This document shows, in pieces, positions 45,979 through 54,536 of a DNA stretch of 64,000 nt. The translations under genes and the position numbers were made by a program. The notes under the pieces are model-generated. The model did not search any database, was not told where the DNA came from, and was given only the letters and a program-made list of their open reading frames with translations. The stretch is from Streptomyces sp. CB02009 (lineage in GTDB: Bacteria > Actinomycetota > Actinomycetes > Streptomycetales > Streptomycetaceae): positions 159,473 to 223,472 of the forward strand of contig NZ_LIVV01000001.1 in NCBI RefSeq assembly GCF_001905825.1, given 5' to 3'. Positions within the stretch are counted from its first letter, which is position 1; each line of letters begins with the position of its first letter.

Positions 45979-45994
45979 GGTTCTACCAACCGAG

Positions 45995-46024
45995 GCGGGG
46001 GCGCGGATCTTCCCGCGCCCCCGC
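45995..46024 (-). terminator. hairpin between ssuD and the monooxygenase gene
   Basis: GCGGGGGCGCGG pairs perfectly with CCGCGCCCCCGC around a 6-nt loop. It ends 17 bp before the GTG of the downstream gene, so it may be either an operon terminator or an expression-reducing hairpin within the operon. Confidence 0.6.
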
Positions 46025-46075
46025 GGCGGAAGCCGTCCCGCGCCCCGCGGCCGGGGCTGTCCCGGCGGCCGCTTC

Positions 46076-47287
46076 CTACCGGCCGCCGGCCACGAGCAGC
46101 GGAGCACCCCCCGGTGCCGAGGCCGGCCGGCCGTTCGCGGCGGGGACGCCGAGCAGCGGGGACGGCAGGGCCGTCGGCAGCAGACCGCGCGCCGCCAGCT
46201 CCGGCCGCACGCCCTCGCCGAACCAGTACGCCTCCTCCAGATGCGGGTAGCCGGACAGGACGAAGTGCTCCACACCCAGGTCGTGGTACTCCTCGATCCG
46301 GTCCGCGACCTCGGCGTGGCTGCCGACGAGCGCGGTGCCGGCGCCGCCCCGGACGAGACCCACCCCGGCCCACAGGTTCGGGGAGATCTCCAGCCGGTCG
46401 CGGCCGAGGGAGCCGCCCTCGTGCAGCGCCAGCATCCGCTGCTGGCCGACCGACTCGCTCCGCCCCAGCACCTGCTGCGCGGCGGCGATCGTCTCGGCGT
46501 CGAGATCGGAGAGCAGCCGGTCGGCCGTCGCCCAGGCCTCGCGCGCCGAGTCGCGGGAGATCGTGTGCAGCCGGATGCCGAAGCGGACCGTACGGCCGCG
46601 CTCCTCGGCGAGGCCGCGGATCCAGTCGATCTTCTCCTTGACCTGCCACGGCGGCTCGCCCCAGGTCAGATAGACGTCCGCGTGCTCGGCCGCCACCGGG
46701 CCGGCCGCGGCGGAGGATCCGCCGAAGAAGATCTCGGGCAGCGGGTCCGGCGGCAGCGCGGTCAGCCCGCCCTCGATCCGGAAGTGCTCGCCCTCGTAGT
46801 CGAAGGGCCGCCCGCTCCACGCACCCCGCACGACCGACAGGAACTCGGCCGTGCGCGCGTACCGCCGGTCGTGGTCGAGGTGGTCGCCGAAGCGGCGCTG
46901 CTCGGCGGAGTCCCCGCCGGTCACCACGTTGAGGAGGAGCCGGCCGCGGGTGATCCGCTGGTACGTGGACGCCATCTGGGCCGCGAGCACCGGAGAGATC
47001 ACCCCCGGCCGGAACGCCACCAGGAACTTGAGCCGTTCGGTGTGCTGGGCGAGCGCGACCGTGGTGAGCCAGGCGTCCTCGCACCACGTGCCGGTCGGCG
47101 TCAGCACGGCCTCGAAGCCCAGCTGCTCGGCCGCCTTGGCGATCTGGATCAGATAGTCGATGTCGGGGGCGCGCACCCCGGACACGGCGCGGTCCCGGGT
47201 GATCCCGCCGTCCGTGTAGGCGTGCCGGTCGACCAGGGTCCGGCCGTCGCCGCCGGTGGGCAGGAACCAGTGCAGATGGACTGTCAT
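46076..47287 (-). CDS. ssuD: FMNH2-dependent alkanesulfonate monooxygenase
   Basis: A 403-residue luciferase-like (LLM class) TIM-barrel enzyme. Family segments include HWFLPTGGDGR, LVAFRPGVISPVLAAQMAST, LLLNVVTGGDS and FFGGSSAAAG. It desulfonates alkanesulfonates to aldehyde and sulfite using FMNH2 and O2. The ATG overlaps the ssuA stop by 4 bp. No ssuE reductase is visible in the window. Confidence 0.93.
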   Translation of the reverse strand: MTVHLHWFLPTGGDGRTLVDRHAYTDGGITRDRAVSGVRAPDIDYLIQIAKAAEQLGFEAVLTPTGTWCEDAWLTTVALAQHTERLKFLVAFRPGVISPVLAAQMASTYQRITRGRLLLNVVTGGDSAEQRRFGDHLDHDRRYARTAEFLSVVRGAWSGRPFDYEGEHFRIEGGLTALPPDPLPEIFFGGSSAAAGPVAAEHADVYLTWGEPPWQVKEKIDWIRGLAEERGRTVRFGIRLHTISRDSAREAWATADRLLSDLDAETIAAAQQVLGRSESVGQQRMLALHEGGSLGRDRLEISPNLWAGVGLVRGGAGTALVGSHAEVADRIEEYHDLGVEHFVLSGYPHLEEAYWFGEGVRPELAARGLLPTALPSPLLGVPAANGRPASAPGGAPLLVAGGR

Positions 47288-48318
47288 GAGGAGGCCTTTC
47301 CGTAGCTGCGCGCCGGAGTGGTGGACGGCGGCAGGTCCTTGTTGAAGCGGGTGTCGACGTAGTCGGCGAAGCGGAACGTGCGCGGGATCAGCCCGAGGGC
47401 GGCGAACGTGTCGGCGATCTTCTGCTCGGAGGCGATGGCGGCGTCGTCGAGGGCGACCGGGATACGGGTGCCGTTGCTGCGCTTCACCGCGGCGAGCGCC
47501 ACCTCGTACGGCAGTCCGGTCTCCTTCGACCAGACCTTCGCCCAGGGCTCGGGGTGGTCGAACACCCAGTCCTGGGCGCGCCGGAGTCGCTCGACGAAGT
47601 CACCGATGGCCTTGGCCTTCTCGGGGTCGGCGAGCGCCGAAGGGGCGGCGACCTGGAAGCCGAGGCCGTTGACGAGTCCCCGCCCGTCGGCGAGGACCCG
47701 GCCCTTGCCGCTCAGCAGGACCTGCGAGGTGTACGGGTCCCAGACCGCCCACGCGTCCACCTTGCCGCTGGTGAACGCGGCGAGCGCGTCCGCCGGTTGC
47801 AGCAGGGTGACCTGGACGTCGGCGGGCTTCAGCCCCGCCTTCGCGAGCGAGGCGACGAGCTGGAAGTGGGCGGAGCTGCCCTGGGCGACGGCGACCTTCC
47901 TGCCCTTGAGGTCCCGGGTGCTACGCAGGGGCGAGTCCTTGGCGACGAGGATCGCCTCGCCCGCCGAGTCGCCGTGCGTGGCGGCGACCACGGTGATCTT
48001 CGAGTTCGCGCCCGCGGCGAAGACGGGCGGGGTGTTGCCGACCGAGCCGATGTCGACGGCCTTGGCGTTGACCGCCTCCAGCAGGGGTGGTCCTGACGTG
48101 AACGTCGACCATGTGACCCGGTACGGGAGGTCGTCCAGCTCACCGGCGGCCCGCAGCAGCGCCTCGGCGCCGCCCTTCTGGTCGCCGACGTTCAGGACGA
48201 GGGAGCCCTTGCCGTCGGAGTTCGAGGACGATCCGGCGGCGGAGGCCCCGGAGCAGGCGGAGGCGAGGAGCGCCAGGGGCACGAGCAGCGCCGCGGTGGA
48301 CAGGCGGAAGGACTTCAC
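47284..48318 (-). CDS. ssuA: aliphatic sulfonate ABC transporter substrate-binding lipoprotein
   Basis: A 344-residue periplasmic-type binding protein anchored through a lipobox (PLALLASACSG, Cys about 22). The GDQKGGAEALLRAAGELDDLPYRVTW motif is typical of SsuA/NitT-family proteins. It delivers sulfonates to SsuCB. It follows a repeat-filled spacer of 126 bp after ssuB. Confidence 0.93.
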   Translation of the reverse strand: MKSFRLSTAALLVPLALLASACSGASAAGSSSNSDGKGSLVLNVGDQKGGAEALLRAAGELDDLPYRVTWSTFTSGPPLLEAVNAKAVDIGSVGNTPPVFAAGANSKITVVAATHGDSAGEAILVAKDSPLRSTRDLKGRKVAVAQGSSAHFQLVASLAKAGLKPADVQVTLLQPADALAAFTSGKVDAWAVWDPYTSQVLLSGKGRVLADGRGLVNGLGFQVAAPSALADPEKAKAIGDFVERLRRAQDWVFDHPEPWAKVWSKETGLPYEVALAAVKRSNGTRIPVALDDAAIASEQKIADTFAALGLIPRTFRFADYVDTRFNKDLPPSTTPARSYGKASS

Positions 48319-48380
48319 AGGGATCGCTCCTTGGGGTCGGGACGAGTGAGGGGCACGAGCCCGGGGCCGGTCATGGGCAT

Positions 48381-48444
48381 GGGCGTCGGCGTGGGTATGA
48401 GCGTGGGCGTCGGGGTGGGTACGGGCGTAGGCGTCGGGGTGGGG
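48381..48444. repeat. 24-bp tandem repeat between ssuB and ssuA
   Basis: Units at 48381 (GGGCGTCGGCGTGGGTATGA...), 48405 and a partial unit at 48429, built from smaller GGGCGT/GGGTnT hexamers, abut the ssuB stop. The number of units may vary between strains. Confidence 0.65.
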
Positions 48445-49176
48445 TCAGGCCGCGTGTCCGGCCAACTCGGACTCCCCGACGCCCAGTTCGGCCAGCAGGC
48501 GGGTCCGGAGCGCGGCCAGGGCGGGATCGCCGGCGGAGCGGGGCCGGTCCAGGTCCACGGCGGTGTCGTACGCGATGACGCCGTCCCGCATCACCAGGGC
48601 GCGGTCCGCGAGCTGCAGTGCCTCGTCCACGTCGTGGGTGACGAGCAGGACCGTGCAGCCGCGTCGCTGCCACAGCTCGGCCACCAGCCGCTGCGCCTTG
48701 ATGCGGGTCAGCGCGTCGAGCGCCCCGAACGGCTCGTCGAGCAGCAGCAGGTCCGGGTCCCGTACCAAGGCCCGTGCGAGGGAAGCCCGTTGGGCCTCGC
48801 CGCCGGACAGCGTCTTCGGCCAGGCGCCCGAGCGGTCGCCGAGCCCGACCTCCGCCAGGGCCTTCTCCGCCACCGCCCGGCCCGGTTTCCCCGGCAGTCC
48901 GAGGAGCACATTGCGCCAGACCCGCTTCCACGGCATCAGGCGCGGCGCCTGGAAGGCGACGGCGCGCCGGCGGGGGACGAGGACGGTGCCGGATATCTCC
49001 CGGTCGAGCCCGGCGAGGATCCGGAGGAGGGTGGACTTGCCGCAGCCGCTGTGGCCGAGGAGCGTGGTGAACTGCCCGGCGTGCAGGGTGAGGTCGAGCC
49101 CGTCGACGACCGGTCGCCCGTCGAACGAACGGGTGAGGCCCTGGACGGTCACTGCCCGGTGAAGGTCGGTCGCCAT
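48445..49176 (-). CDS. ssuB: aliphatic sulfonate ABC transporter ATPase
   Basis: A 243-residue ATPase: Walker A GHSGCGKST, signature LSGGE, Walker B LLLDEPFGALD, H-loop VTHD. The ATG at 49176 lies inside the ssuC 3' end (28-bp overlap), with GAAAGG upstream. A longer open frame is ssuC in another frame. Confidence 0.93.
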   Translation of the reverse strand: MATDLHRAVTVQGLTRSFDGRPVVDGLDLTLHAGQFTTLLGHSGCGKSTLLRILAGLDREISGTVLVPRRRAVAFQAPRLMPWKRVWRNVLLGLPGKPGRAVAEKALAEVGLGDRSGAWPKTLSGGEAQRASLARALVRDPDLLLLDEPFGALDALTRIKAQRLVAELWQRRGCTVLLVTHDVDEALQLADRALVMRDGVIAYDTAVDLDRPRSAGDPALAALRTRLLAELGVGESELAGHAA

Positions 49177-50009
49177 TGCAGCAGCAGCCTTTCGAGAGTA
49201 CGGACGAGGGCGTCGGCGAGAAGGCCGAGGAAGGCGTAGACGACGAGGCAGACGACGATCACGTCCGTGCGGAAGAACTCCCGCGCCTGGTTCATGAGGA
49301 AGCCGATGCCGGCGTCGGCGTTGATGGACTCGCCGAAGACCAGGGCCAGCCAGGCGGTGGCGAGGGAGTACCGCAGCCCGGTCATGGCCCCGGGCAGGGC
49401 GCCCGGCAGTACGACGTGCCGGACGAGGCCCCAGCGTCCGAGGCCCAGGGACTGCCCCGCTTCGACGAGTTGGGCGTCGACGCCGCGGATTCCGGCGTAC
49501 ACGTTCAGATAGAGGTGGAAGGCGACGCCGAGCGCGATCAGCGCCACCTTGGGCGCCTCGCCGATGCCCAGCCAGATGATGAGGAGCGGGATCAGGCCGA
49601 CCCAGGGCACGGTCCGCAGCATCTGGACGGGTGCGTCGACGAGGTCCTCGCCGAGCCGGGAGAGCCCGGAGACCAGGGCGAGCGCGATGCCGACGATCCC
49701 GCCGATCAGCAGTCCGGCGGCGACCCGGCGCAGGGAGACGCCCATCGCGGTGGGGAGGGTCCCGTCGCCGATCAGCTCGCCGCCGGCCCGGGCGATGGTC
49801 CCCGGCGAGGCGAGCGCGTCGGCCGGCAGCACCCCGGTCGAGCTGAGCGTCTGCCACAGGGCGAGGAGCAGGACGGGCCCCACGGTGCGCCGCAGCCAGC
49901 GGGGGACAGTGGGGGTGCGGCCGGGGCCGCGATCGGGGGTGAGGGGTTCGACATCCGGCAAAGGCGATATGTCGGGCGGGGAATGGGGTGGGGCATGGCC
50001 GACCGTCAT
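49149..50009 (-). CDS. ssuC: aliphatic sulfonate ABC transporter permease
   Basis: A 286-residue permease with about six membrane spans and the EAA loop AGQSLGLGRWGLVRHVVLPGALPG. It begins 170 nt after the leader-peptide stop, so the operon order is leader-ssuC-ssuB-ssuA-ssuD. Confidence 0.93.
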   Translation of the reverse strand: MTVGHAPPHSPPDISPLPDVEPLTPDRGPGRTPTVPRWLRRTVGPVLLLALWQTLSSTGVLPADALASPGTIARAGGELIGDGTLPTAMGVSLRRVAAGLLIGGIVGIALALVSGLSRLGEDLVDAPVQMLRTVPWVGLIPLLIIWLGIGEAPKVALIALGVAFHLYLNVYAGIRGVDAQLVEAGQSLGLGRWGLVRHVVLPGALPGAMTGLRYSLATAWLALVFGESINADAGIGFLMNQAREFFRTDVIVVCLVVYAFLGLLADALVRTLERLLLQWRPTFTGQ

Positions 50010-50179
50010 GGCGGAACTCCGGGGGAGGGGACGGGGAGAGGGCGTGCGGGTACGCGTCAGTGACCGCGGGCGGCGCGGGGTGAGCGCGGCCGGACGGCGA
50101 TCAGGGCGTCAGCGGGGGCACGGGTGCGGCGCGCGGTGCCGGCGGTGCGGCGGCGCGTCGGGAGGGGTGTGAAAGGGCG

Positions 50180-50263
50180 TCAGCGGCCGCGGCGACACGC
50201 GGCGGAGGCCACCCGCAGCAGGTCGATGTGACCGCGCGTGGTGAGCAGGGCTGTACGCAACAT
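50180..50263 (-). CDS. 27-aa leader peptide of the ssu operon
   Basis: The ORF starts at ATG 50263 and contains LLTTRGHIDLLRVASAAC followed by Arg residues. This closely resembles the short putative leader peptides found before sulfur and cysteine genes in Streptomyces (pattern L-T-x-R-x-H-x-D-L-x-R-V-x-S-A-x-C). It has no ribosome site and is predicted to be leaderless. A single Cys codon near the end suggests translation-coupled sensing of cysteine supply, as shown for Cys-rich leader ORFs in mycobacteria. Confidence 0.75.
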   Translation of the reverse strand: MLRTALLTTRGHIDLLRVASAACRRGR

Positions 50264-50269
50264 GGCGCG

Positions 50270-50298
50270 AAGGTAGCGAGGCGCGGGTCCGGGGTCAA
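50270..50298 (-). promoter_or_regulatory. leaderless promoter of the ssu operon
   Basis: On the minus strand TTGACC (50293-50298), 17 bp, TACCTT (50270-50275), then six bases to the A of ATG 50263. This is the exact geometry in which transcription would start at the start codon. Confidence 0.7.
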
Positions 50299-50436
50299 CG
50301 GTGTCTCGGAGCGTGGACGCGCCGCGGTGGCGCGTGGACAGGGTCCGGTGCCGGAGGAGGTGGACCGGGACGAGGAGATCAGCTTGGCCTGAATGCGTCT
50401 TGTGTCCGCGACTCAGGATCCCCTTTTGCCAATCGG

Positions 50437-50455
50437 TAAGGTTAGGCTAACCTCC
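50437..50455 (+). promoter_or_regulatory. iron box (DmdR/DtxR type)
   Basis: TAAGGTTAGGCTAACCTCC matches the Streptomyces iron box consensus TTAGGTTAGGCTCACCTAA at 15 of 19 positions, with a 7-bp perfect inverted repeat around a central G. It ends six bases before the GTG of the importer ATPase, so an iron-loaded repressor would block transcription or initiation. Confidence 0.85.
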
Positions 50456-50460
50456 TCGAC

Positions 50461-51321
50461 GTGCAAGCAGGTGAACAGACCGACGCGACGCTTCGTCCCC
50501 GCGGTCATGAACTCTCGGCCACGGGTGTCACCGTGGCGTACGACGGCGTCGATGTCGTCCACGACGCCTCCATGACGCTGCGCCCCGGCGAAGTGACCGT
50601 CCTGGTCGGCCCCAACGGCAGCGGCAAGTCGACGCTGCTCCGCACCCTCGCGCGGCTCCAGCAGCCCCGGACCGCCACGCTCGTGCTCGACGAGTCCGTC
50701 GACGGCCTCGCGCTGAGCCCCCGTGAGTTCTCGCGCCATGTCGCGCTGCTCACCCAGGGCCGCCCCACGCCCAGCGGGCTCACGGTGCGCGACGTGGTCG
50801 AGTTCGGCCGCTACCCGTACCGGGGACGCTGGGGCAAGGCCGACCCGGACGGCACGGAGGCGGTGGACCGCGCGCTCGCCATGACCGGCGTCACCGAACT
50901 CGCGGAACGCGGCGCCGAGCACCTCTCCGGCGGACAGCTCCAGCGCGTCTGGCTCGCCGGCTGCCTCGCCCAGCAGACGGGCGTGCTGCTGCTCGACGAA
51001 CCCACGACCTACCTCGACCTGCGCTACCAGGTCGAACTCCTCGACCTCATGCGCGACCTGGCGGACGACCACGGCATCGCCGTCGGCGCCGTCCTCCACG
51101 ACCTCGACCAGGCCGCGGCCGTCGCCGACCGGATCGTCCTGCTCGAAGCGGGACGGGTCGTCGCGGACGGCGACCCCGAGGACGTACTGACTCCCGAGCG
51201 GCTGACCGGAACGTACGGCATCCGCATCGAAGTAGACACCGATCCACTCACCGGCCGGCTGCGCACCCGTGCGATAGGCCGCCACCACTCGCGAAGCGAA
51301 AGGCTCAGCACCACATCATGA
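50461..51321 (+). CDS. iron-siderophore ABC transporter ATPase
   Basis: A 286-residue FecE/FhuC-type ATPase: Walker A GPNGSGKST, signature LSGGQLQRVWLAG, Walker B VLLLDEPTTYLDLRYQ, whose YLD-L-Q form is typical of siderophore importers. GTG start with no clear ribosome site. It overlaps the binding-protein gene by ATGA. Confidence 0.93.
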   Translation: MQAGEQTDATLRPRGHELSATGVTVAYDGVDVVHDASMTLRPGEVTVLVGPNGSGKSTLLRTLARLQQPRTATLVLDESVDGLALSPREFSRHVALLTQGRPTPSGLTVRDVVEFGRYPYRGRWGKADPDGTEAVDRALAMTGVTELAERGAEHLSGGQLQRVWLAGCLAQQTGVLLLDEPTTYLDLRYQVELLDLMRDLADDHGIAVGAVLHDLDQAAAVADRIVLLEAGRVVADGDPEDVLTPERLTGTYGIRIEVDTDPLTGRLRTRAIGRHHSRSERLSTTS

Positions 51322-52295
51322 GACGACTCCTCCTCACCGCGGCGGCCGCCACCACCGCGGCCCTCGCCCTGTCCGCCTGCGGTACCACCGAGCCCGCCGC
51401 CGACGACGCGAAGAAGAGCACCGAGCGCATCACCCTCACCGACGACACGGGCGAGAAGGTCGAGCTCGACGGCCCCGCCAAGAAGGTCGTCGGCACCGAG
51501 TGGAACGTCGTCGAGCACCTGATCACGCTGGGCGTCGACCCGGTCGGCGTCGCCGACGTCAAGGGCTACAAGACCTGGGACACCGCCGTCCCGCTCAAGA
51601 ACGAGCCCAAGGACATCGGCACCCGCGGCGAGCCGAGCGTGGAGACCGTCGCGGCCCTGAAGCCCGACCTCATCGTCGCCACCACCGACCTGCCGCCGGC
51701 CGCCGTGAAGCAGCTCCGCAAGGTCGCCCCGGTCCTGACGCTGAAGGCCGCCGACGCCGCCGACCCGATCGGCCGGATGAACGCGGACCTCGACGCCATC
51801 GCCAAGGCCACCGGCACCACCCAGAAGTCCGAGGAGCTCAAGAAGAACTTCCAGGCCAAGCTCGACGAGGGCAAGAAGGCCCTCGCCGACGCCGGTCTCG
51901 CCGGGACGAAGTACGCCTTCGCCGACGGCTACGTGATGTCCAACCAGGTCTCCATCCGCCCCTACACCAGCGGTTCGCTGATCGGCGCGGTCAGCGAGAA
52001 GATCGGTCTGAAGAACGCCTGGACCGTCAAGGGCGACCCGGCCTACGGCCTCGGCACCACCGACGTCGAGGGCCTCACCAAGCTCGGTGACGTGCAGTTC
52101 GCCTACGTCGGCAACAAGGACGACGCCGGCAGCACGCCGTTCACCGGCGTCCTCGCCAAGGACAAGGTCTGGACGTCCCTGCCGTTCGTCAAGAAGGGCA
52201 ACGTGCACCGCCTTCCCGACGGCATCTGGATGTTCGGCGGTCCCCAGTCGATGAGCAAGTACGTCGACTCCGTCGTCGCCGCGCTGACGAAGTAA
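51318..52295 (+). CDS. iron-siderophore substrate-binding lipoprotein
   Basis: A 325-residue protein with a lipobox (TAALALSACG). It has the class III fold segments ERITLTDDTGEKVELDGPAKKVV, LKPDLIVATTD and PDGIWMFGGPQSMSKYVD. It captures ferric siderophore outside the membrane for the adjacent permease. Confidence 0.93.
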   Translation: MRRLLLTAAAATTAALALSACGTTEPAADDAKKSTERITLTDDTGEKVELDGPAKKVVGTEWNVVEHLITLGVDPVGVADVKGYKTWDTAVPLKNEPKDIGTRGEPSVETVAALKPDLIVATTDLPPAAVKQLRKVAPVLTLKAADAADPIGRMNADLDAIAKATGTTQKSEELKKNFQAKLDEGKKALADAGLAGTKYAFADGYVMSNQVSIRPYTSGSLIGAVSEKIGLKNAWTVKGDPAYGLGTTDVEGLTKLGDVQFAYVGNKDDAGSTPFTGVLAKDKVWTSLPFVKKGNVHRLPDGIWMFGGPQSMSKYVDSVVAALTK

Positions 52296-52299
52296 CCCC

Positions 52300-54369
52300 A
52301 TGGCCGTCACCGCAACCACCCCCGCCACCCGTCCGCCGACGGCCACGTCCCGGACGGGCGCGGCCCCGGTGACGGCCGCCCTGGTCCTCCTCGTCGCGGT
52401 CCTCGCGCTCGTGGACATCACACAAGGCACCGCCGCGGTCGGCGCGGCCGAGGTCTGGAAGGCCTTCACGGGCCAGGCCGACCCGGCCGACGCGTCCGTC
52501 GTCATCGCCTCCCGCCTGCCGAGGATGACCGCCGGCCTCCTGGTCGGCGCCGTCCTCGGCCTGGCGGGCGCCGCCCTCCAGGCCGTCAGCCGCAACGTCC
52601 TCGCCTCGCCCGACACGCTCGCCGTGAACGCGGGCTCCTACTTCGCGCTCGGCCTCGGCGCCGCGTTCGGCCTCTCGCTCCCGCTGCTCGCCTCCTCCGC
52701 CCTCGCCTTCGTCGGCGGCCTTGCCGCGGCCGCGGTCGTCCTCGCCCTCTCGGGCCTGGGCGCCGGAACCGTCCGCCTCGTCCTCGCGGGCAGCGCCCTC
52801 ACCCTCGGCCTCACCGCCGTCACCGAAGGCCTGCTCCTGCTGTTCCCCGCGGAGACCGAGGGCCTCTTCCAGTGGAACCAGGGCAGCATCTCCCAGAACG
52901 GCTTCGACGGCGTCCTGCAGATGGCCCCGATCGCCGTCACCGGACTCGTCGGACTGCTGCTCCTCGCCCGCCGGGTCGACGCCCTCGCCCTCGGCGACGA
53001 CGCCGCCCGCGGCCTCGGCGTGCCCGTCCGCGCCACCCGGGTCACCGCCGTCGTCCTCGCCGCCCTGCTCTCCACGGCCGCCGTCACCCTCGCCGGACCC
53101 GTCGGCTACGTCGGCCTCTGCGCCCCCGCGATCGTCCGGCCCCTCGCCCGCAGGTTCCGGGGCTTCACCAAGCAGCGCGGCTTCCTGCCCGCCGCCGGAC
53201 TCACCGGCGCCGCCCTCGTGCTCGGCTCCGACGTCCTGCTGCGCGCCGTCGTCCCGGCGGACGTGGCGGTCTCCGTGCCGACCGGCGTCGTCACCAGCCT
53301 GGTCGGCGCCGTCTTCCTGATCGTCATGGCCATCCGCGTCCGGGACACGGCCGGAGCCACCGCCACCGAGCGGCTCCGCATCAGGAGCAGGGCCCGCTTC
53401 CTCACCGTCACCGCCGTCCTGGTCGTCGTGGTGATCGCCGTCGCCGTCGCCGGCGTCCTCCTCGGCGACAGCAAGCTGCTCCTCGGCGACGTCCTGAACT
53501 GGGCCCAGGGACAGGCGGGCCGGACCGTCACCTTCGTCCTCGACACCCGGGTGCCCCGCGTCGTCGCCGCCCTCTTCGCGGGCGCCGCGCTCGCCCTGGC
53601 CGGCACCCTCGTCCAGGCCGTCACCCGCAATCCGCTCGCCGAACCCGGCATCCTGGGCGTCTCCGGCGGCGCCGCGCTCGGCGCCGTCCTCCTCGTGACG
53701 ACCGTGCCCATCGCCGGCTCGTGGGGCATGGCCGGCGCCGCGTTCGCGGGCGCCGCCGCCAGCTCCGTCCTCGTCTTCGGACTGGCCGCCCGGGGCGGAT
53801 TCCAGCAGAACCGGCTCGTCCTCGTCGGCTTCGGCGTCGCCATCGCCGCCTCCGCCCTGATCAGCCTCCTGATCATCCTCACCGACCCGTTCAACGCGAC
53901 GAAGGCCCTCACCTGGCTGTCGGGCTCCACCTACGGGCGGTCCCTGCCCGACTCGGTGCCCCTCGTCGCCGTCCTCGCCGCGGGCACGGCCTTCGCCTTC
54001 GCCCGGCGCACCGAGCTCGACCTCGTCTCGCTCGACGAGGACACCCCGCGCCTCCTCGGTCTCGGCCTGGGACGCGCACGCCTCGGCTTCCTCGCCCTGG
54101 CCGTCCTGCTCACCGCCACCGCCGTGGCCGCCGCCGGCACGATCGGCTTCGTGGGCCTGGTCGCGCCCCACGCGGCCCGCGCCCTGGTCGGCCGCCGGCA
54201 CGCGCGCGTGGTGCCGGTCGCGATCCTCCTCGGCGCCGCGCTCGTCTGCACCGCCGACCTCGTCGGCCGTACGGTCATCGCCCCGGCCCAGCTCGGCGCG
54301 GGCCTGATGACGGCGGTCATCGGCACGCCGTACTTCCTCTACCTGCTGGTACGGAGCCGGCGCGGCTAG
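52300..54369 (+). CDS. iron-siderophore permease, two FecCD domains fused (FhuB-like)
   Basis: A 689-residue protein with two tandem BtuC/FecCD-type halves. Each half has a ligand-interface signature (GAVLGLAGAALQAVSRNVLASPDTL and GAALALAGTLVQAVTRNPLAEPG) and a GPVGYVGL/GTIGFVGL motif. About twenty membrane spans. The fusion replaces the usual heterodimer. Confidence 0.93.
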   Translation: MAVTATTPATRPPTATSRTGAAPVTAALVLLVAVLALVDITQGTAAVGAAEVWKAFTGQADPADASVVIASRLPRMTAGLLVGAVLGLAGAALQAVSRNVLASPDTLAVNAGSYFALGLGAAFGLSLPLLASSALAFVGGLAAAAVVLALSGLGAGTVRLVLAGSALTLGLTAVTEGLLLLFPAETEGLFQWNQGSISQNGFDGVLQMAPIAVTGLVGLLLLARRVDALALGDDAARGLGVPVRATRVTAVVLAALLSTAAVTLAGPVGYVGLCAPAIVRPLARRFRGFTKQRGFLPAAGLTGAALVLGSDVLLRAVVPADVAVSVPTGVVTSLVGAVFLIVMAIRVRDTAGATATERLRIRSRARFLTVTAVLVVVVIAVAVAGVLLGDSKLLLGDVLNWAQGQAGRTVTFVLDTRVPRVVAALFAGAALALAGTLVQAVTRNPLAEPGILGVSGGAALGAVLLVTTVPIAGSWGMAGAAFAGAAASSVLVFGLAARGGFQQNRLVLVGFGVAIAASALISLLIILTDPFNATKALTWLSGSTYGRSLPDSVPLVAVLAAGTAFAFARRTELDLVSLDEDTPRLLGLGLGRARLGFLALAVLLTATAVAAAGTIGFVGLVAPHAARALVGRRHARVVPVAILLGAALVCTADLVGRTVIAPAQLGAGLMTAVIGTPYFLYLLVRSRRG

Positions 54370-54370
54370 A

Positions 54371-54445
54371 GGGTGTCGTGTCGATCATGCCGGGCTCGCG
54401 GGGTCTGGCACCGCTCCCTGATCCGGCCTGATCGGCACGACACCC
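54371..54445. terminator. long inverted repeat after the siderophore operon
   Basis: GGGTGTCGTGTCGATCA (54371-54387) pairs with TGATCGGCACGACACCC (54429-54445), 17 bp with one wobble, and the 41-nt interior has further CCGG pairing. It begins two bases after the permease stop and probably terminates the operon. The arm length and 75-bp size also resemble the ends of a miniature mobile element, but I see no target duplication. Confidence 0.5.
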
Positions 54446-54536
54446 CTGGTGCCCGTCACGAGTGCCACGAGGCCCGCCGGAGGGCGGTCGGCCTAAGCTG
54501 CCCTCCGGCACAGGCCTCGACCCAGGAGTACGCACC

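Noticed and set aside
48331..49239. Gly/Val repeat protein on the plus strand over ssuB
   Set aside because: Its repeats come from the 24-bp DNA repeat and the rest is antisense to ssuB.
54371..54445. Insertion sequence or attachment site
   Set aside because: No transposase, integrase or target-site duplication is visible; reported instead as terminator with a note.
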